NCBI RefSeq assembly: GCF_034439435.1
Contig: NZ_JAPCKJ010000002.1
Location: forward strand, 1 to 64,000
Source of the DNA: Sarcina sp034439435
GTDB taxonomy: Bacteria > Bacillota > Clostridia > Clostridiales > Clostridiaceae
Reading direction: 5' to 3'
Length of the DNA stretch: 64,000 nt
Each line of letters begins with the position of its first letter. Positions within the stretch are counted from its first letter, which is position 1. Position numbers and translations under genes: made by a program. The notes under the pieces are model-generated. The model worked only from the letters and a program-made list of their open reading frames with translations, was not told the DNA's origin and searched no databases. Below, piece by piece: positions 43,605-53,547 of this stretch.

Positions 43605-45950
43605 GTGAAAAATGAATTGATAAAGATTTCTATAAGAAACCTAGTAGAATTCGTTCTTAGAAAAGGAAGTATTGATAGTAGAGTAAAGGCATCAGTAAGA
43701 GCTTTAGAAGGAATAAAAGGACATAAGAAAATACAAAGTACCTATTCAGAAAAAGATAAAGCAGAGGTGTCTTTAAAGGAAGATATTGAATTTGAAGGAT
43801 TTACGCTAAGAGTAGAAGGTAGAGCTGATGGAATATTAGAAGAAAATGACAAGGTAATTATTGATGAAATAAAAACTACAACAAGAAATGTTATGGATAT
43901 AGATTATGACTTTAATGAATTACATTGGGCTCAAGCAAAGATATATGCCTATATATATAGTAAGGAAAAGAATTTAGAATCTATAATAGTTCAATTAACA
44001 TATTACAATATTGAGGATTTTGGAACAAAGTTTTTAAGACGTGAATATAACTTTAATGAACTAGAAGGATTTTTTTATGAATTAATAGAAAAATATAAAG
44101 AATGGATATTATTAGAAAAAGAGTGGATAGATATTAGAAATGATTCTATAGAAGTATTACAGTTTCCTTTTGAAAGATATAGAAAAGGGCAAAGAGAATT
44201 GGCAGTTAGGGTATATAAAGCAGTTGAAGAAGGGAAAAAATGCTTTGCAGAAGCACCAACAGGAACTGGGAAAACAATGTCTACATTATTTCCTACTATA
44301 AAGGCTTTAGGAAAAGGAGAAACTTCTAAAATATTTTATATAACAGCAAAAACAACAACAAGAGAGATTGCTAATAACAGCCTTCGTATAATGAGAGAAA
44401 AGGGATTAAATATAAGAAGTGTAAATATAACTGCAAAAGATAAATGTTGTAAGATGGATGAAAAAAAGTGTATTCCAGAGTATTGTCCTTATGCAAATGG
44501 ATACTTTGATAGAGTTAATCTTGCTTTAAAAGAGGCTTTAAAGAATAAAGGAGAATATAATTTAGAGTATATAAATAAATTATCTGATGAGTATAAAATT
44601 TGTCCCTTTGAATTTTCACTTGAATTAACTAATTTTTGTGATGTAGTAATCTGTGACTATAATTATATATTTGACCCTCAGGCTTCTTTAAAAGGAATAA
44701 TGGAGGGCAAGGCTAAGGAATATACTGTATTAATTGACGAAGCTCATAATTTACTTGATAGAGGAAGGGATATGTATTCCTCTAGAATACATAAAGAAGA
44801 CTTCTTAAACCTTAAGAGAGAATTTAAAAATAAGGATAATGGGATTTTTAATTCTTTAGATAGGGCCAATAAATATTTAATAGAAAAAAGAAAATTACTA
44901 GAAAACTTAGAAACTAAGAGTCTTATAGAAAAAGAAGAACCTAAAGAATTATATGGTATTTTAAGAGGGTTTTTAGAGAAAACAGATATTTATCAAAGCA
45001 AAGCTAATGAGGAAAATTCTAATCTTTTAGAGTTATATTTTAATATTTATGAGTTTTTAAACATAAGTGGTTATTACGGAGAAGAGTTTATAAGCCTATA
45101 CAAATCAAATGGAAGTGATTTAGAATTAGGTATTAATTGCTTAGATCCATCTAGAATACTTAAAAGCATAATGAATAGATTTAAATCGGTTATAATATTT
45201 TCGGCAACATTACTTCCAATGGAGTATTTTAAGGAGCTTTATGGGGCACAGGAGGGTGATTATTCTGTTAATTTAAGTTCTCCTTTTGATCACAAAAATA
45301 AGTTAACCATAGTAGGAAGGGATATATCTACTACTTATTCTAATAGAAAGAGGACTCTTCCTAAAATAGTTAATTATATCTTAGAATGTGCAAAAAGTAA
45401 GGTGGGAAATTATCTTGTATTTTTTCCATCCTATGAATATATGCTAATGGTTTATGAGGAAATAAAGAGACAGGATATTGATTTTAGCATAAGAGCTCAA
45501 AGTAATGATATGAATGAAGAGGAAAAAGAAGAGTTTTTAGCTTTGTTTGAGGAAGGTAGAAAAGAAAGTCATATTGGTTTAGCTGTATTAGGAGGTCATT
45601 TTTCAGAAGGAATAGATTTAACATTAGATAGGCTTATTGGAGTAATAATTGTAGGAGTTGGAATGCCAAAAATTTGTTTGGAGAGAGAGGCAATAAAAGA
45701 ATACTACAATTCCATAGGGCAAAATGGGTTTGATTATGCATATGTATATCCAGGAATAATTAAGGTGCTTCAGGCTGCAGGAAGATGTATTAGAACAGAA
45801 GAGGATAAAGGAATAGTACTTCTTTTAGATGATAGATACTTTACCAATAAATATAAAAGTCTTCTTCCAAAAGAATGGTTTTTTAATATTTTAGCGGAAA
45901 ATGAATTAGGTGTAAAAAATATTTGTGAAAAGTTTTGGAATGAAGTTTAA
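43605..45950 (+). CDS. XPD/DinG-type helicase with N-terminal PD-(D/E)XK-like domain
   Basis: The 781-residue protein joins two parts. Residues about 1-180 resemble a PD-(D/E)XK nuclease, with VEGRADGIL and IIDEIKTTTR supplying Asp, Glu and Lys. From about 190 it is an SF2 helicase of the XPD/DinG group: FERYRKGQRELA, Walker A EAPTGTGKTM (about 216-225), an Fe-S cluster cysteine set (KCCKM, KCIPEYCPYA, ICPFE), the DEAH box in LIDEAHNLLD, IIFSATLLPM and LQAAGRCIRTEED. It should unwind DNA 5'-3' in repair. The start is GTG at 43605 with AGGTGA upstream. It stands alone between two terminators. Confidence 0.85.
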   Translation: MKNELIKISIRNLVEFVLRKGSIDSRVKASVRALEGIKGHKKIQSTYSEKDKAEVSLKEDIEFEGFTLRVEGRADGILEENDKVIIDEIKTTTRNVMDIDYDFNELHWAQAKIYAYIYSKEKNLESIIVQLTYYNIEDFGTKFLRREYNFNELEGFFYELIEKYKEWILLEKEWIDIRNDSIEVLQFPFERYRKGQRELAVRVYKAVEEGKKCFAEAPTGTGKTMSTLFPTIKALGKGETSKIFYITAKTTTREIANNSLRIMREKGLNIRSVNITAKDKCCKMDEKKCIPEYCPYANGYFDRVNLALKEALKNKGEYNLEYINKLSDEYKICPFEFSLELTNFCDVVICDYNYIFDPQASLKGIMEGKAKEYTVLIDEAHNLLDRGRDMYSSRIHKEDFLNLKREFKNKDNGIFNSLDRANKYLIEKRKLLENLETKSLIEKEEPKELYGILRGFLEKTDIYQSKANEENSNLLELYFNIYEFLNISGYYGEEFISLYKSNGSDLELGINCLDPSRILKSIMNRFKSVIIFSATLLPMEYFKELYGAQEGDYSVNLSSPFDHKNKLTIVGRDISTTYSNRKRTLPKIVNYILECAKSKVGNYLVFFPSYEYMLMVYEEIKRQDIDFSIRAQSNDMNEEEKEEFLALFEEGRKESHIGLAVLGGHFSEGIDLTLDRLIGVIIVGVGMPKICLEREAIKEYYNSIGQNGFDYAYVYPGIIKVLQAAGRCIRTEEDKGIVLLLDDRYFTNKYKSLLPKEWFFNILAENELGVKNICEKFWNEV

Positions 45951-45961
45951 TTTAAAGTTTT

Positions 45962-46010
45962 AAAAGTACTCATTTAGTGTGTAATACTAAATGAGTGCTT
46001 TATTTATTGA
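45962..46010 (+). terminator. Terminator after the XPD-type helicase gene
   Basis: AAAGTACTCATTTAGT and ACTAAATGAGTGCTTT form a hairpin with one mismatch, followed by ATTTATT. Confidence 0.7.
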
Positions 46011-46254
46011 AAATGAAAAGAATTAATTTACTCTGATTCAATAAATGTCGCCACAGTAATAACAACTAAAATAAATTTGTTGTTTAAAAATTGGGTAATT
46101 TAATTGGAAGGAACTTTATGAAGTAAAGAAATAACACTAAAAATAGTATAAAATAAAACTTGGTTTTATACTATTTTTAATGTTATAATCATATGAAGAT
46201 TTATTTTAGCTATTTTGCATAAATAATCTTAAGAAGAGACAAGTAGGTGAAGAA
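46011..46254. other. Gene-free stretch upstream of the YgiQ gene
   Basis: No protein gene is visible; an apparent AAGGA-ATG at about 46106-46121 opens only two codons. A 15-bp perfect inverted repeat AAAAATAGTATAAAA (46139-46153) / TTTTATACTATTTTT (46164-46178) is followed by TATAAT at 46184-46189, which with TTGGTT at 46160 (18-base spacer) may be the promoter for the YgiQ gene. Confidence 0.45.
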
Positions 46255-48243
46255 ATGAGTGAAAATAAGTTTTTGCCAATTTGCAAAGATGATATGATAG
46301 AAAGAGGTTGGGAACAGTGTGACTTCGTCCTAGTAACAGGAGATGCATACATAGACCACCATAGTTTTGGTACAGCCATTATATCTAGAGTTTTAGAAAA
46401 CGCAGGATATAAGGTGGGAATAATAGCTCAACCAGATTGGAAGTCTGTAGATGATTTTAAAAAGTTAGGTAGACCTAGACTAGGATTTCTAGTTAATGGG
46501 GGAAATATGGACCCTATGGTTAATCACTACACAGTAAGTAAGAAATTAAGAAAAAAAGACCTATATACTCCTAAGGGGGAAATGGGGAAGAGACCTGATA
46601 GAGCTACAATAGTTTATTGTAATAAAATAAGAGAAGCTTATAAGGATGTTAATATTGTAATTGGAGGAATTGAAGCTAGTTTAAGAAGATTTGCTCATTA
46701 TGATTACTGGGAAAATAAAGTAAGAAAATCAATATTAGTTGATAGTGGAGCGGATCTTTTAATCTATGGAATGAGTGAAAAACAAATTGTTGAAGTAGCT
46801 GATTTCTTAAATCAAGGATTCGATGGAAAGTACATAAGACATATACCAGGAACATGTTACATAGCTGATAGCTTAGATGAAATCTATGAAGAGCATATAG
46901 TATTACCATCATTTAAGGATGTTTCAACAGATAAGAGAACTTATGCTAAATGCTTTAAAACATTATATGAAGAGCAAGACCCTGTAAGAGGAAGAACTTT
47001 AGTTCAAGAGCATAATGGAAAATATGTTGTTATAAATAAACCTGAAATGCCTCTTACAAGAGAAGAGCTAGATAGAGTTTACGCTCTTCCATATCAAAAG
47101 ACATATCATCCTATTTATGAAAAAGATGGTGGTATAGCAGCTATAGAAGAGGTTAAGTTCAGCGTAGTAAGTTCAAGAGGATGTTCAGGTAACTGTTCAT
47201 TTTGTGCAATAACATTCCATCAAGGAAGAATTGTATCAAGTAGAAGTGAGGATTCTATAGTAGAGGAAGCTAAAGAAATAACTAAGTATGAGGACTTTAA
47301 AGGGTATATCCATGATATAGGAGGTCCTACAGCTAACTTTAGAAAATCGGCTTGTAAAAAGCAATTAACTTTAGGGGCTTGCAAAAATAAACAATGTATG
47401 TCACCGGGGATATGCAAAAATATGGACGTAGACCATAAAGAATATCTGCATTTATTAAGAAGAGTTAGAAAATTGCCAGGAATTAAAAAAGTATTTATAC
47501 GTTCAGGTTTAAGATATGACTACATAATGGCTGATAAGGATGATACTTTCTTTAAAGAGCTAGTTGAACACCATGTAAGTGGACAATTAAAAGTTGCTCC
47601 TGAGCATGTATCTCCAAATGTTTTAAAATACATGGGTAAACCAGCTGGAAAGACTTATGATAAATTTAGAGAGAAGTTCTTTAGAATTACAGAGAAATTA
47701 GGAAAGAAACAGTTCATAATTCCTTATTTAATGTCAAGTCATCCAGGATGCAAATTGGAAGATGCTGTTATGCTTGCTGAGTATTTAAGAGATATTAAAT
47801 ATCAACCAGAGCAAGTACAAGATTTTTATCCAACACCAGGAACATTATCTACTACAATGTTCTATACTGGACTAGACCCATTAACAATGGAAGAAGTATA
47901 TATTCCTAGAAGTAAAGAAGAAAAAGCCATGCAAAGAGCTTTATTACAATTTAAAAATCCTAAGAATTATAATATAGTTTATGATGCTTTAGTTAAGGCT
48001 GGAAGAGAAGATTTAATTGGTAATGGACCAAAGTGCTTAATTAAGGATAAAAACAGTGTAGGAAATAGAAGTCATCATGGGCATAAAAATGGTGGAAGAA
48101 AGAACTCCAAGGATAACAATGGAAGACTAGGAGTATCAGAAGATAAAAAGAGAAGTTCACATAGCAAAAAGCAAAGAGGTTCTAATTCAAAAAGTTCTGA
48201 ACAAAGAAGTTTTAAAGGTTCAAAGGGAAAGAAAAGAAGGTAA
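46255..48243 (+). CDS. YgiQ-family radical SAM protein
   Basis: A 662-residue radical SAM protein of the YgiQ group (UPF0313). The N terminus (RGWEQCDFVLVTGDAYIDHHSFG) is typical. The 4Fe-4S/SAM motif is RGCSGNCSFCAITFHQG (CxxxCxxC, near residue 306), and the C-terminal part holds PEHVSPNVLKYMGKP and QDFYPTPGTLSTTMFYTG. The reaction of this family is not established. A low-complexity Ser/Lys/Arg-rich tail of about 60 residues may bind nucleic acid. ATG preceded by AGGTGA. Confidence 0.88.
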   Translation: MSENKFLPICKDDMIERGWEQCDFVLVTGDAYIDHHSFGTAIISRVLENAGYKVGIIAQPDWKSVDDFKKLGRPRLGFLVNGGNMDPMVNHYTVSKKLRKKDLYTPKGEMGKRPDRATIVYCNKIREAYKDVNIVIGGIEASLRRFAHYDYWENKVRKSILVDSGADLLIYGMSEKQIVEVADFLNQGFDGKYIRHIPGTCYIADSLDEIYEEHIVLPSFKDVSTDKRTYAKCFKTLYEEQDPVRGRTLVQEHNGKYVVINKPEMPLTREELDRVYALPYQKTYHPIYEKDGGIAAIEEVKFSVVSSRGCSGNCSFCAITFHQGRIVSSRSEDSIVEEAKEITKYEDFKGYIHDIGGPTANFRKSACKKQLTLGACKNKQCMSPGICKNMDVDHKEYLHLLRRVRKLPGIKKVFIRSGLRYDYIMADKDDTFFKELVEHHVSGQLKVAPEHVSPNVLKYMGKPAGKTYDKFREKFFRITEKLGKKQFIIPYLMSSHPGCKLEDAVMLAEYLRDIKYQPEQVQDFYPTPGTLSTTMFYTGLDPLTMEEVYIPRSKEEKAMQRALLQFKNPKNYNIVYDALVKAGREDLIGNGPKCLIKDKNSVGNRSHHGHKNGGRKNSKDNNGRLGVSEDKKRSSHSKKQRGSNSKSSEQRSFKGSKGKKRR

Positions 48244-48253
48244 TTAAATATAT

Positions 48254-48294
48254 AAATGGTGGTTATTGGGTTAAGTACTTAATAATCACCATTT
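48254..48294 (+). terminator. Hairpin after the YgiQ gene
   Basis: AAATGGTGGTTATT and AATAATCACCATTT form a long stem with one G-T pair. The T run is missing, so termination efficiency is uncertain. Confidence 0.5.
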
Positions 48295-48530
48295 GTGCAT
48301 ATATTAAAGTTAATAAGGAATCTTTATTTTAATGAGATAATAAGTAAATTTATGAATTAAACTTATATTTTGCTTATTATTAAAACTTATAATTAGGTGA
48401 TATAAATATATTTTTATGATATAGTTAATAAAGAATTAACAAAATGTGAATGGGTTTTCTGAGATTTATTCATTTTTTTGAAAATATTAGTAGAGGATAT
48501 TAATTATTAATTAAAGAGGTGATATTAACT

Positions 48531-51458
48531 TTGTATTACAAAATAGGTATTGATGCAGGGTCTACAACTTTAAAATGTATTGTCTTAAATGAAGAGGATA
48601 AGGTTATTTATTCTAATTATGAAAGACATTACTCAAAAGTAAGAGAAAAGCTAATAGAAGAACTAGAAAATATAAAAGGGTTAATTGAGAATAAAAAGTT
48701 TAAAATAGCTATAACTGGATCAGCTGGCTATGGAATTTCAAAAGAATATAATCTGCCTTTTGTTCAAGAAGTTTTTGCAACAACATTGGCTATAAAAAGA
48801 TATTATGATGATGTAGATGTAGCAATAGAACTTGGAGGAGAAGATGCTAAGATAATCTTCTTGACAGGTGGTTTTGAGGAGAGAATGAACTCAAGTTGTG
48901 CAGGTGGAACGGGGGCTTTCATAGATCAAATGGCTCATCTTATGGGGCTTACTGTAGATGAAATGGACAACTTAAGTCTTAAACATGAGAATATATATGA
49001 GATTGCTTCAAGATGTGGGGTTTTTGCTAAAACTGATATTCAACCATTATTAAATCAAGGAGCAAGAAAAGAAGATATTTCTGCAAGTGTATTCCAATCT
49101 GTTGTAAATCAAACTATAGGTGGATTAGCACAGGGAAGAAGTATTGAAGGTAAGATAATGTTTTTAGGAGGACCTTTATATTTTTGTAAGGGATTAAGAG
49201 AAAGATTTATAAAAACATTAAAATTACAGGATAATGATGTTGTTTCTCCTGAAAATGCACAAGTTTTTGTAGCCATTGGAAGTGCTATATATTCTAAGGA
49301 AAGTAATAGAGAATATGAATACAAAGAATTATTAGGAATAATAAAAGAAAGCCATAATGAAATCTCAACTATAAATACGATCGATCCATTATTCAATGAT
49401 GAATTAGAGTATGAAGAATTCATAGAAAGACACAATAGAGCTAAAGTAATAAGCAATGATATAAATAGTTATAATGGTGAAGCTTACATAGGAATTGATG
49501 CTGGAAGTACAACAACTAAGGTTGTTTTAATAGATAAAGAGGATAATATTTTATATGAGTATTATGGTTCAAATAAAGGAAATCCTATTGAAGTAGTAAA
49601 AAAAGAATTAAAGCATATTTATAATATATGTGGAGAAAAAATTAAAATCATAGGTAGCGCAGTAACTGGATATGGAGAAGAATTAATAAAGAAAGCTTTT
49701 TCAATTGATTTTGGAATAGTAGAAACCGTAGCACACTATATTGCAGCTAGTCACTTTAATCCTAAGGTTGATTTTATTTTAGATATAGGTGGACAAGATA
49801 TCAAATGCTTTAAAATAAAAAATGGGATTGTAGCAAATATAATGTTAAATGAGGCATGTTCATCAGGATGTGGATCCTTTATAGAAAGTTTTGCAAATCA
49901 AATGGGATATGACGTAGAAACATTTTCTAAATTAGGGTTATTTGCTAAACATGGAGCAGACTTAGGATCAAGATGTACTGTTTTTATGAACTCATCAGTA
50001 AAACAAGCTCAAAAAGAGGGGGCAACAGTAGAAGATCTTTCAGCCGGACTTTCTGTTAGTGTAGTAAAAAATGCTCTTTATAAAGTAATAAGAGCTAAAA
50101 GTGTGGATGAATTAGGTGAAAATATAATTGTTCAAGGGGGAACAATGTATAATGATGCCATACTTAGAGCCTTTGAAAAAGAACTTGGTATGAATGTTAT
50201 AAGACCTAGTATATCCGGACTTATGGGAGCTTATGGATGTGCGCTTTATGCAAAGAGAAAAAATTCAAAGGAAAGTAAAATAATCTCTAAAGAAGATTTA
50301 GAAAAGTTTACACATAAGTCTAAAATAGCGAAGTGTGGTTTGTGTACTAATAGATGTAATTTAACAATAAATATTTTTAATGATGGTGAAAGATACATTT
50401 CAGGAAATAGATGTGAAAGACCAACAGGTAAAAAAGTAGCAGAAAGTATTCCTAATATGTATCAATATAAATATAAAAAATTAAGAGAATATGAATCATT
50501 AGAAGAGGGAACAAGAGGAACTATAGGATTACCAATGGTTTTAAATATGTATGAGAATATTCCTCTATGGGCTACTTTCTTTAAGGAGTTAGGATTTAAG
50601 GTTGTTTTATCTGACCAATCTAATAAAAAAATGTATTTAAAAGGACAGCATACAATTCCATCAGATACTGTATGTTATCCAGCAAAATTAGCTCATGGTC
50701 ATATTGAAAACTTATTAAGTAAAAATATAGAGCATATATTCTATCCATGTATGAGCTATAATTTCGATGAGGGTATGGCAGATAACTGCTTTAATTGTCC
50801 TGTTGTAGCTTATTATCCAGAACTTTTAAAGACTAATGTAAAAGAGTTAAATAAAAATAATTTTACTATGGATTACTTAAGCTTAAATAACAAGAAGCTA
50901 TTAAGCAAAAAGCTTTATGAAATTTTAAGTGAAACTTTTGGAGATATAAAACAAAAAGAAGTTAAAAATGCTTTAGAAAAAGCTTATATAGAATATGAGA
51001 GATATACTAAGGATATAAGAAATAAGGGTAAAGAGTTTATAGAGTATGCTAAAAATAACAATAAGAAGGTTATAGTAATAGCAGGAAGACCTTATCATAT
51101 AGATCCAGAAATAAATCATGGAATAGATAAGGTTTTAAGTAGCTTAGGGATTATTGTTTTAACTGAAGATTCTATTGAGTTAAGTCATGAAAAACCAAAG
51201 GTAAATATTTTAAATCAATGGACATATCAAGCTAGATTATATAATGCAGCTTATTATGTAGCAAGAAATAAGGATATTGAGCTTATTCAACTAGTATCCT
51301 TTGGGTGTGGAACAGATGCCATAACTTCTGATGAAGTAAAAGATATATTAGAAAGAAATAATAAGATATATACTCAATTAAAAATAGATGAAACAAATAA
51401 TTTAGGCGCAGCGAAGATAAGAATTAGAAGCTTGCTAGAGGCTATAGCACAGGAATAG
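48531..51458 (+). CDS. 2-hydroxyacyl-CoA dehydratase activase-type protein, larger part
   Basis: The protein has two tandem BadF/BadG/BcrA/BcrD ATPase (actin-fold) domains, about residues 1-265 and 315-570, each with a phosphate-1 loop (IDAGSTTLK, IDAGSTTTK) and the cluster cysteines (CAGGTGAFIDQM with ASRCGVFAKTD; CSSGCGSFIESF with LGSRCTVFMNSS). A DUF2229-like domain with more cysteines follows. Activases of this family use ATP to drive a single electron into 2-hydroxyacyl-CoA dehydratases. In many clostridia a single chain of about 1400 aa carries all parts; here the chain ends at 975 and the next gene supplies the rest. Start: TTG at 48531, 8 bases after AGAGGTGA. No dehydratase subunits are nearby. 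Confidence 0.83.
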   Translation: MYYKIGIDAGSTTLKCIVLNEEDKVIYSNYERHYSKVREKLIEELENIKGLIENKKFKIAITGSAGYGISKEYNLPFVQEVFATTLAIKRYYDDVDVAIELGGEDAKIIFLTGGFEERMNSSCAGGTGAFIDQMAHLMGLTVDEMDNLSLKHENIYEIASRCGVFAKTDIQPLLNQGARKEDISASVFQSVVNQTIGGLAQGRSIEGKIMFLGGPLYFCKGLRERFIKTLKLQDNDVVSPENAQVFVAIGSAIYSKESNREYEYKELLGIIKESHNEISTINTIDPLFNDELEYEEFIERHNRAKVISNDINSYNGEAYIGIDAGSTTTKVVLIDKEDNILYEYYGSNKGNPIEVVKKELKHIYNICGEKIKIIGSAVTGYGEELIKKAFSIDFGIVETVAHYIAASHFNPKVDFILDIGGQDIKCFKIKNGIVANIMLNEACSSGCGSFIESFANQMGYDVETFSKLGLFAKHGADLGSRCTVFMNSSVKQAQKEGATVEDLSAGLSVSVVKNALYKVIRAKSVDELGENIIVQGGTMYNDAILRAFEKELGMNVIRPSISGLMGAYGCALYAKRKNSKESKIISKEDLEKFTHKSKIAKCGLCTNRCNLTINIFNDGERYISGNRCERPTGKKVAESIPNMYQYKYKKLREYESLEEGTRGTIGLPMVLNMYENIPLWATFFKELGFKVVLSDQSNKKMYLKGQHTIPSDTVCYPAKLAHGHIENLLSKNIEHIFYPCMSYNFDEGMADNCFNCPVVAYYPELLKTNVKELNKNNFTMDYLSLNNKKLLSKKLYEILSETFGDIKQKEVKNALEKAYIEYERYTKDIRNKGKEFIEYAKNNNKKVIVIAGRPYHIDPEINHGIDKVLSSLGIIVLTEDSIELSHEKPKVNILNQWTYQARLYNAAYYVARNKDIELIQLVSFGCGTDAITSDEVKDILERNNKIYTQLKIDETNNLGAAKIRIRSLLEAIAQE

Positions 51459-51466
51459 GTGATAGA

Positions 51467-52729
51467 ATGGAAATAGGAATTAAGAACGAATTTGCAGTAT
51501 TTACTAAAGAAATGAAAAAGACTCACACTATTTTAGCTCCTACAATGTTGCCAATACACTTTAAACTTTTATCTGGAATAATGAAAAAATACGGTTATAA
51601 ATTAGAGTTCTTTGAAGGTGATACAAATAGTGCCATTAACGAAGGATTGAAAAGTGTTCATAATGATATATGTTATCCAGCTATGATTGTAATTGGACAA
51701 CTTATGGAAGCTTTAAAAAGTGGAAAGTATGATCCAGATAAAACAGCTTTAATAATAAGCCAAACTGGAGGCGGATGTCGTGCATCTAACTATATACATT
51801 TATTAAGAAAGGCTTTAAGAGAAAATAATTTAGAGCATGTGCCAGTAATTTCTTTAAACGCAAGTGGATTAGAGAAACATGAAGGCTTCAAGATGTATCC
51901 AGGATTATTACTTAAATGTATATATGCTCTTTATTATGGAGATTTACTTATGTACATGTATAATCAGTGCAAATCCTATGAGATTAATGAGGGAGAAACT
52001 GATGAAGTCTTAGATAAATGTATTAATACTTTAAATAATAAATTCAAAAATTTAGGTTATTTAAAAATAAGAGAATTATTCAAAGATATAATTTTAGAAT
52101 TTTCTAAATTGGAATTAGAACAAACTGAAAAGGTGAAAGTTGGTATTGTAGGAGAAATATATTTAAAATATTCTCCTTTAGGTAATAATGATTTAGAAAA
52201 ATTCTTAAGAGAAGATAATGCAGAGGTTGTTATGTCAGGAGTGACAGATTTCTTTATGTATTGTCTATCAAACTCAGAAATAGATTATAAGTTGTATGGA
52301 ATGAAAAAAGTGTCAAGTAAGGTCACTAAGGTTGGATGTTCATATTTAGAGCATTTACAAAATATTATGATAGATTCAATAAAGAAATACAGTAAGTTTA
52401 GAGCACCAGCTCCATTTAAAGAATTAAAGACTTCCGTTGAAGAATATATCGGAAGAGGAGTTAAAATGGGTGAAGGATGGCTTATGACTGCTGAAATGTT
52501 AGAACTTATAAATAGTGGAGTAAATAATATTGTTTGTGCTCAACCTTTTGGATGTCTTCCTAACCATATAGTCGGAAAGGGAATGATTAGAGGGATAATG
52601 GAGAAGCATCCAGAGGCTAATATAGTTGTTGTAGATTATGACCCTTCATCAACAAAGGTCAATCAAGAAAATAGAATAAAATTAATGTTAGCTAATGCTA
52701 AATTAAGTGAGTATTTATTAAATAGTTAA
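51467..52729 (+). CDS. Activase-associated protein, C-terminal part (DUF2229-like)
   Basis: A 420-residue soluble protein that matches the C-terminal portion of long activase-type proteins. Visible marks are VHNDICYPAMIVIGQLM, SQTGGGCRASNYIHLLRKAL and NIVCAQPFGCLPNHIVGKGM, cysteine-bearing segments that may hold a cluster. It starts 8 bases after the preceding gene with AGGTGA ahead of the ATG, so it is a separately translated subunit rather than a simple frameshift. Its role is inferred to be with the preceding gene product. A strong terminator follows. Confidence 0.75.
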   Translation: MEIGIKNEFAVFTKEMKKTHTILAPTMLPIHFKLLSGIMKKYGYKLEFFEGDTNSAINEGLKSVHNDICYPAMIVIGQLMEALKSGKYDPDKTALIISQTGGGCRASNYIHLLRKALRENNLEHVPVISLNASGLEKHEGFKMYPGLLLKCIYALYYGDLLMYMYNQCKSYEINEGETDEVLDKCINTLNNKFKNLGYLKIRELFKDIILEFSKLELEQTEKVKVGIVGEIYLKYSPLGNNDLEKFLREDNAEVVMSGVTDFFMYCLSNSEIDYKLYGMKKVSSKVTKVGCSYLEHLQNIMIDSIKKYSKFRAPAPFKELKTSVEEYIGRGVKMGEGWLMTAEMLELINSGVNNIVCAQPFGCLPNHIVGKGMIRGIMEKHPEANIVVVDYDPSSTKVNQENRIKLMLANAKLSEYLLNS

Positions 52730-52731
52730 TT

Positions 52732-52777
52732 AAAAGGTCTCAAATAAGAAATTAAGTTTCTTTATTTGAGACCTTTT
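52732..52777 (+). terminator. Terminator after the activase pair
   Basis: AAAAGGTCTCAAATAA and TTATTTGAGACCTTTT form a long stem with an inner AAA/TTT extension, followed by AATCTT. Confidence 0.8.
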
Positions 52778-52869
52778 AATCTTAAAAATATCTTAAATAA
52801 TAAGATAAGTTTAGAAAAATAATATTTTAATATTATAATGTATTTAAGGAATTATTATAGGAGGGTAAT

Positions 52870-53547
52870 ATGAATATTTTAATAGCTGAGGATGAACAAG
52901 ATATAAGAAATCTTTTGGAGTTACACTTATTAAAGGAAGGATATACTGTTTTTAAAGCTGTAAATGGCTTAGAAGCTTTAGATATATTAAAAAAGGAACA
53001 TATTCACTTAGCATTATTAGATGTTATGATGGATGGAATAGATGGCTTTAATTTATTGAAAATGTTAAGAGGATGGAGTCAAATTCCAGTTATCTTTTTA
53101 ACTGCAAAAATCGAAGATGATGATAAGATATTAGGATTAGGGTTAGGAGCAGATGACTACGTTATAAAGCCATTTAAGCCAGTAGAACTTATGGCAAGAA
53201 TTAAATCTAACTTAAGAAGATGCTATAAATACTCTGGAGAAAATGAACTTATAAAGATTGGAAACTTAGAACTTGATAAAGAAGGATGTACTGTGAAGAA
53301 AGATGGAGAAATAGTTTCTTTAAATGCAAAAGAGTTTAAAATACTAGAAATGTTAATGAATAACATAGGAAGAGTATTTACTAAAAAACAGATATATGAA
53401 AATATATGGCAAGAGGATTATTTAGGGGATGATAATACTATAATGGTTCATATAAGCCATTTGAGAGATAAAATAGAGGAAGATCCTAAAAATCCTTGTA
53501 AAATAAAAACGATAAGAGGGATAGGTTATAGATTTGAAAAGATTTAA
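52870..53547 (+). CDS. OmpR-family response regulator
   Basis: The receiver domain has the acidic pocket E7/D8, phosphorylation site D51 (LALLDVMMDG), T78 region FLTAK and K100 (DDYVIKPF). The C-terminal winged helix has the OmpR/PhoB form (LNAKEFKILEMLMNN ... TIRGIGYRFEK). Length 225 aa is normal. AGGAGG precedes the ATG. It overlaps the sensor kinase gene by 14 bases. Its target genes are not evident. Confidence 0.92.
   Translation: MNILIAEDEQDIRNLLELHLLKEGYTVFKAVNGLEALDILKKEHIHLALLDVMMDGIDGFNLLKMLRGWSQIPVIFLTAKIEDDDKILGLGLGADDYVIKPFKPVELMARIKSNLRRCYKYSGENELIKIGNLELDKEGCTVKKDGEIVSLNAKEFKILEMLMNNIGRVFTKKQIYENIWQEDYLGDDNTIMVHISHLRDKIEEDPKNPCKIKTIRGIGYRFEKI

Noticed and set aside
46106..46129. 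AAGGA-ATG with two codons (Met-Lys-stop) upstream of the YgiQ gene
   Set aside because: Too short to support as a leader peptide, with no associated attenuator logic visible.
48531..52729. A single activase gene broken by frameshift
   Set aside because: The second gene has its own AGGTGA ribosome site and ATG 8 bases after the first stop, and no single-base change obviously joins them. Treated as two genes.
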